From assembly GCF_036370855.1 (NCBI RefSeq), contig NC_088111.1, forward strand, positions 18,449,501 through 18,513,500: DNA of 64,000 bases, in the 5' to 3' direction. The translations under genes and the position numbers were made by a program. Of the stretch, positions 58,295-64,000 are shown piece by piece. The notes beneath the pieces were generated by a model. It was not told the DNA's origin, searched no databases, and saw only the letters and a list, made by a program, of their open reading frames with translations. How positions within the stretch are numbered: the first letter of the stretch is position 1; each line of letters opens with the position of its first letter. Source of the DNA: Dromaius novaehollandiae. Lineage: Eukaryota > Chordata > Aves > Casuariiformes > Dromaiidae.

Positions 58295-59060
58295 AAAAAG
58301 TTTGGAGACATTTTCTTTCTTTATACATATATACAGTGCAAGCATGCAATTTTCCTGCAAAAAAACCAATTTCTAATTAAATTTATTGAAAGCTTTTGTT
58401 CTGTATATAGCCAGTAATTTGTAAAGAACCTTTTTCCTCGAACTTGTCTTTTGTATTTTAGTAATACAAAATGTAAAAATGTTTCTGCATTAAGTGGGCT
58501 TGTTGCCTTGGAATACTTAAATTTGTCTTTTGACCTCTGTGAAACGCTTGGAAGGGATTTTCAAATTTTATTACAAGTGGCAATAAAACACCTGGCTTCC
58601 TCCTAATGGGATTTTTTAAATTTTATTTCTAGCTTTAGTAAATCTTTTGTCCTGTAATAAAGGATGAAATAAATTACAATTATTCCTAGCCCTCTGAGTA
58701 TTTTTCCTTGAGTTAGTTTACTACTGAACAGCGAGACACTAAAAGCTTCATGAATCTCTTTCTCTAGGCTTTTTTATAGCAGTTAGCCCGAGAGGTAGGG
58801 GAATGGAGACTTTCAACGCAAGGCGTGCTTCCTCTGGATGCTGTGAGCCAGGGTGTGATTTAATTCGCAAAATTAATTCCTGAAAAGTGATTATTTTTAA
58901 TTTTTTTTTTAAGGCAGCCTTGTTGCTCGCTGACTTTAGAAGTGAATTTGTTTTAAGTGGTATTTTTGTCAAGCTGCCAGATCTGCGCATTGATCAGGAC
59001 CTTTCATCTAAACTGGGCTAATAGCAGAGCCTCTGCCTTGGCACTTAAACTGAATTCACC

Positions 59061-59097
59061 TTTTTTTTTTGGCTTTTTTTTTTTTTTTTTTTTTTTT
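59061..59097. repeat. Poly-T runs (10 and 24 nt)
   Basis: T10, GGC, then T24 in intron 2. Confidence 0.92.
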
Positions 59098-59447
59098 GGT
59101 AGTGCCATTGGCTTTCTGCCATGCAGTGATTAATCTTTTCCTTGCTTCTCCGTCTGTCCTTCCAGCATATGTTCCAAGCACCATGGTGACATTTGGGGGG
59201 ATGGGGGGAGAAACGCGTTACTTAGGATGAAATAGCAGTAAGCAGAGGCCTGCTTTCTTCCCTCAGTGAGCAGATACAAGATGATGCCAGTGCAGTGCAG
59301 AAAGCCCATCTTTCCCACTTCACAAATTGACGTAGCTTCCACCCGGACCCCTTTTCCCCTTCTCCGAGAGCCTTAATCAGTTTGGTGGACCTTGCTTCAC
59401 GTTACTGATTTGTGCTTCATAGCAGAAGGGAGATAAGAGTGCAAAGT

Positions 59448-59550
59448 GCGAAGTCCTCGCAGTGTGCCTGCCTGGACGGCCGCCACTGCGCACTGAGCGG
59501 TCAGGCAGCGCGGCTGATCGGCGTCGGGGCACTAACGCCCGGGAACTCGG
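59448..59550. promoter_or_regulatory. CpG islet in intron 2
   Basis: About a dozen CG dinucleotides in 100 bp (for example CTGGACGGCCGCCACTGCGC and GCTGATCGGCGTCGGGG), flanked by AT-rich intron. No gene feature explains it. Confidence 0.4.
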
Positions 59551-62500
59551 GAGAGATCAACTCTGGGTGGCTGATGCCAGATCATGCGAGCTCTGCGATT
59601 TAAATGTGTTAAACTCATATGGGACTTGGTCGTGAAGCAGTGCGGATAGCAAAGCATGGGTCTCCGTCTCTCTCATGGAGTTACCACTCTGGAAGGAAGA
59701 AATAAAGCCGTTTGGAAGTAGTTCTGTCCTTTTTTGTTATTCCTTACTAGCAGTATTCAAAGCAACTGATAAGTCTGTCTTAAATACCTGATCTTCCTCC
59801 ATTACTTAGAGCAGCTCTACTTTCACATTCATAGCATTTCATATACTTTAATTGATGAATCGTGAACGTCTGAGACAACTGAATGCTTGATTTCCTTATG
59901 AGAAAAAGTTAAGCTGAGAATGACTGAAACCAAGCAAGGTGGCAGCCCATTTGGTAGCGAAACCATTTCAGTGGGTGGGGAGAGCAGAGGGGGACAGTGC
60001 TGAGCTCTGTCACCGAGCTGTGTGTTGGGAGCCCAGATGGGGAACTGTGATTTGATCACAGGCGTTCAGAAGCTCAGTCTATAAAGCAGTATGAAGTGAC
60101 TGGGTTTGGTGAGACCAGAAGATGAAAGCAAAGGTAGCATGGATGTCCCTCTCCTGCAGTGGCCTGTGTCAGCAATAGCTTGCAGGTACCAGCCATGTAC
60201 CGTTTGTTTCTATCAATCCATTGCGTTTGTGCCAAACGCAACGGAGACTTCTTGGATCTGTAGGTGATAATGGGAAGTGGAGAATTGCCATTTCATGCCA
60301 GCTCTGCTGTTTCTTTAAAAAAATAAATAAAAAATAAAAAACAGAAGTGTCTCTAACATACTGGTGCTATACTTGGCTGAAGCACGTGAGATGCTGAGTA
60401 GCAACGAAGTGCTGGGTTGCTCTCTTTGGAGCGACTTGCGTGTAATGCACAGTTGCTGTGTGCTAGTGATTATGGTATAATCTTAAAGTTACAGCTCAAG
60501 CATTCAGAAAACTGAATTGTAGTTTAGAGGTAGCTTTTGAAAGGTGAAACTAGTTATATCTGTTCAGCATTTAGTGTGCTATTTCACACTGGATTCTTGC
60601 AGTGATACAATAGGAGGAAGCAGGAGGGAATGTTTTTCTCTATAAAGGATTGAGGAAAGCAGTAGTGGGTGACAGACATTTTATCAGAGCAATTGCTGTT
60701 GAACAGACAAACTTTTACATGTGCAACTCTGCAATGCTACAAGAAGAGTCTGTGATGATCTGGCCTTTCATCAAAACAGATCCTATCCAGGGTGCCTCTG
60801 TTTTTTCTCTCCCCTCTTTCCCTCATCCTGCCATGCATGTTCTGTTCTCTGGAACAGAGCTCTAATCATTCATCTGGGGCTTAGCGTTAAGATTGGTTTT
60901 AGCTTGTGTGTCAGACTGTCTTTCTGTCTTCCTTTGCCATGTTCAGAGGTACAGGAAGAGTTTTACAGGGGGGAAAAAAGGCACTCTCCCTCTTTTTTCC
61001 ATTCCACAAAAACAGGCAAAACAGTAGTGAGGACAGCCCGACTAGCGGATGGGCTGTGCGGGTTTGTACGTTCCTTACGCCAGCCCTGTAGCGGCTGTAG
61101 TACTTTACTGTACTGCGCCCCAAGGGTCTGCTAAACCGTTTCCTATAGTGCCTTCCTCTCCCTCCCGTGTCCTCGCGTCATCTTTCTGCTGTGCTGACAG
61201 GACAAAGCTAGCAGCGATGGTGGCTAGCGCAGAGCCACGGATACGCTGAGTGCCGGCTGCTAACCACACCGGGTAATGGCTGAGGTCTTCCGGCCTCGTC
61301 TTTGAGACGATAGTAATTTTTGGGTGTCATTATCTACATGGCCGTCTATCTACTCAGAAATATTAAGGAACTTAATTATCTGGATGACCTTTATCCAGAA
61401 CGGGTCAGATTGGCCAGTGGGTTCCAAAGTGAGTAAGAAGAATTGGCTTGAGGAGGGGCGAGGAGGTGGGGCACTGACTGTCACAGCACAATTACTTAAG
61501 CTGGTCCCTTAGGGATACCTAGCTAAAACACTGGTTTTGTGATCCTGCCGTCAGTGTCAGTCTAAAGAGGCAGCTTAATTGCAGCTGGATGGAGCGAATG
61601 AATGAAATGCAATCTTGCAATTGTCCTTGTAAGAGCAATCATGTGAAGTTGCACTTAGCCACACTCAGTCTGCTCAGGCTCTGCAGGGCAGAGGATGATA
61701 CAATTGTCTGATACAGGTTTTGGGTTCTCTTCTGCGGTTCGGCTTTCCTGGTCTTTGATACTTGTCTCTGGCTTCGGTTAATGGACTTGGCAGCCTGGTC
61801 TAGGTCTTACAGCACTTTGCTTGCTGAGATGTGCTTTCTTCTCACCTTTTTGTGTTGTCTCTAGACAACAGAAGGGAACTTTTAATTCGCTTTCTGTCAT
61901 TAGGTTCCTTTATACAGAGAAAAACACAAAAAATGACAGTGACATAAAGGCGTATCTCTCATTACTTATCATAGGCTTGCTAGCATAGGTTGCACTTAAT
62001 TCTTGTTTATAAGTAGAAGAACATACTATTTAGTTAAAATGAATACAAATTCAAGCTCAGTGGAATTTGTTCATTTCTTAAAAATATTCCCTTTTTTTGG
62101 TTTGAAGTTATTTAGCTTTGGATCTTACGTGTTGATATATCTTTGCTAAGTGGAAAGTCTTTGTTTGCCACCTTTCTATTCCCAGAACTGGTGCTTCGGG
62201 ATCATTTCGTTCCTCATCTTAAACTAAACAAATTGAGCTGCTTTAGTCTCATTGCAGGATGTGCATTTTAGTCCCTTAAATTCTTCTGGATTCCTCTCTG
62301 CGTCGGTCATTTTTACATATCTTTCGTGAAGAATTAGTGCCACATGATCGTCATCATTACAGTAGCGTTTGCTTCAAGCCAGAAGCATGAAGATGTCACT
62401 TTATGCTTGGCCAGTAGGCTCTGCATACCTCCCGTCATCATATGGAGGGCTCAGGTTTGTCGTTTGAGCAGGTTCAAAGGCAGTCTAGTCAGGCTTGTCT

Positions 62501-62730
62501 GGCTTGCTTCCTTTCTTTCTAGGACTGTTTTCCAGTTGAGCAAAACCATTTGGTACTGAATTGAATATTAATGGTAGCTTTATTTTTAGTTTACAGGATT
62601 GGATGATAATCAGATTACTTTATACCAAGCTTGTTTTCCACTGAACCCGTGCTGCTTTGAGTTCTTTGATTCCCATGTCAACCTTTTAGTATTTTGTCTG
62701 CCGTCAGGCTAGTTCGCATCTGTGGGTGTT

Positions 62731-62744
62731 GGGGGGGGGGGGGG
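62731..62744. repeat. Poly-G run, 14 nt
   Basis: Fourteen G residues in intron 2. Confidence 0.93.
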
Positions 62745-63524
62745 AGTATTTTTCTTTTTCTCTTTTTACTACTAGGCCAGAGTAACCTTCTAGTTTCTGC
62801 AGAACAGTCAGTGCTCCAAGCCTTGATGAAAATCAACATTTAACTTTTGGTTTTTTGACTGATCTGTCTGGAGCAACTGATTATAACGTAAGTTAATGCT
62901 ACACATTTTCTTAACTTTATGGAGGCAACAGTGATTCAAGACCAAAAACCAGTAGTGGTGTCGGAGCAGATGCTGCTCCTTGGCATGCTGTAGTGTCTGT
63001 AAATGAGGGTGGCTTTCTCTCTTGTAGAAAAACTGATAGCAACCTCAGTCTCTCCTGGCGTATCTTTTGTTAAGTTTGGAAACTGGTGGGAAGGATGGGT
63101 TAGGGCAGGAGGGGAGATCAGAATTTCCCAAAGGAAAATGGGTAGCAAGGAGCAGAAATATATGTAGTTCTGAAGTTTGTCTCAGCATATTGGAGGGGAA
63201 GCTAAAAAGGGGATTGCGAAAAGCGCCTTGTAGCAGTGAATGATTTTTGCAGCGTGTTGTATTGGTTGCATGTCTTGGAGGCCTCAGAGGGATATGTGGC
63301 AACGAAGTAACTCTAAATGCTTGGATGGGAGAACTGGTTGTAGTGGCAGAGCTGAAGGGATAGTTAATAAAAACTTAAGAGTAGGAGGAAGGGGCAGGAT
63401 TGATTAATGGCCTGGAAGATTAGTGTACAAAGAGGGAGTAGCTCTTTGGTGCCCGGCTAGAGGAAGAAGTGCTGTGGTATGTCAGCAGCGAGAAAGAAGG
63501 GAGGACAGGAAGCTTCAGAAGTTT

Positions 63525-63548
63525 AAAAAAAAAAAAAAAAAAAAAAAA
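63525..63548. repeat. Poly-A run, 24 nt
   Basis: Twenty-four A residues in intron 2, with no recognisable retrocopy before it. Confidence 0.93.
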
Positions 63549-64000
63549 GACACAATGGTACTAAGACCCAGCCTGGTCCTAAGCTATCTTCACATTAGGT
63601 TGCTGAACTTCTCATTTCTGTCATATCAAATATGCGTTGCACCATCCTGAGAGATGCTGAGATTTGGTCTGTATTTGGTCACAGATTTGGTCTGTAATAT
63701 CTGTAAATCTCCAGGAAGTGGAGGAAACTGAATTTCACTCTGCAAATAACTACCATCATAACCATTCTACTCTGAAAAATAATTAAAAAGCAAAACAAAG
63801 AGAACGCCTCCCAGAACGTTGCAGTGTGAGATGTCTTGCATTGTTCCTCTCTGCTAAACAAAGGTTGTAAGTTAAGTTGTTTTCGACCTGTAAGTTTGTA
63901 CATTGCTTGGCTTGTGAGAGCTGAATGAAATTCTCTATTTCCTATCCATACTCAGTAACAGATTTTGGTATTTTAGAGAGTTGCCATAGCGATTAAAAAA

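Larger units (their letters stand above)
46647..64000 (+). other. CREBBP: CREBBP intron 2, incomplete (over 17.3 kb)
   Basis: It starts with the strong donor GTATGT, and the acceptor lies beyond the window. I found no sequence resembling exon 3 (which should begin MGITGN). It is AT-rich, with a probable CR1 remnant at 48340-48600, long A, G, C and T runs, CpG islets at 49735-50110 and 59448-59550, and a hairpin at 57077-57116. No nested gene or RNA gene is supported. Frames up to 137 codons look random. Confidence 0.88.

Noticed and set aside
60221..60241. Inverted repeat TTGCGTTTG / CAAACGCAA
   Set aside because: Same size class as chance expectation; no extension beyond two further base pairs.

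Overview
The window is vertebrate nuclear DNA and most likely avian. It has one spliced protein-coding gene start, large introns, CpG islands and remnants of CR1 LINEs, the dominant retrotransposon of birds and other reptiles. I see no bacterial-type operon, CRISPR array, phage or other self-contained novel system. The only gene I can name is CREBBP (CREB-binding protein, a histone acetyltransferase and coactivator) on the + strand. It is represented by its first two coding exons: exon 1 at 30227-30311 and exon 2 at 45934-46646. Their lengths (85 and 713 nt), their phases and the protein they encode match mammalian CREBBP as I know it, including the NLS-like PNPKRAKL and the LSELL nuclear-receptor box. 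The paralogue EP300 fits worse.

Layout. Positions 1-28440 lie upstream of CREBBP and contain no gene I can support. This stretch is AT-rich at first (1-8000, with small CpG clusters near 3430-3550 and 5010-5320). It is then strongly GC/CpG-rich (about 8100-14300, densest at 11900-14150), then ordinary intergenic DNA. It carries an old CR1 fragment (15533-15735), a 20-bp minisatellite (18192-18348) and a 26-nt G run (18551-18576). In mammals ADCY9 ends upstream of CREBBP in the same orientation. No ADCY9 coding exon is visible here, though an AT-rich block near 6100-6320 could be the end of a 3'UTR.

Positions 28440-31070 form the CREBBP CpG-island promoter, leader and exon 1. Visible elements are Sp1-type GC boxes, two ETS-type TTCCGG sites 20 bp apart, an A9CT10 tract next to a YY1-type motif, and two short upstream ORFs. 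A TATAAATAG motif also sits just inside intron 1.

Intron 1 (30312-45933) holds a 5'-truncated CR1 with a decayed reverse-transcriptase frame (38780-40135). It also has an old CR1 3' tail (about 45300-45545) close to exon 2, plus CpG islets and microsatellites. Intron 2 begins at 46647 and runs out of the window, so exon 3 is not present. It contains homopolymer runs, another probable CR1 remnant, CpG islets and an 18-bp hairpin around an octamer motif.

The unusual observations are mostly candidate regulatory or structural DNA, not genes. All family identifications come from reading the sequence against remembered consensus patterns, with no database search.
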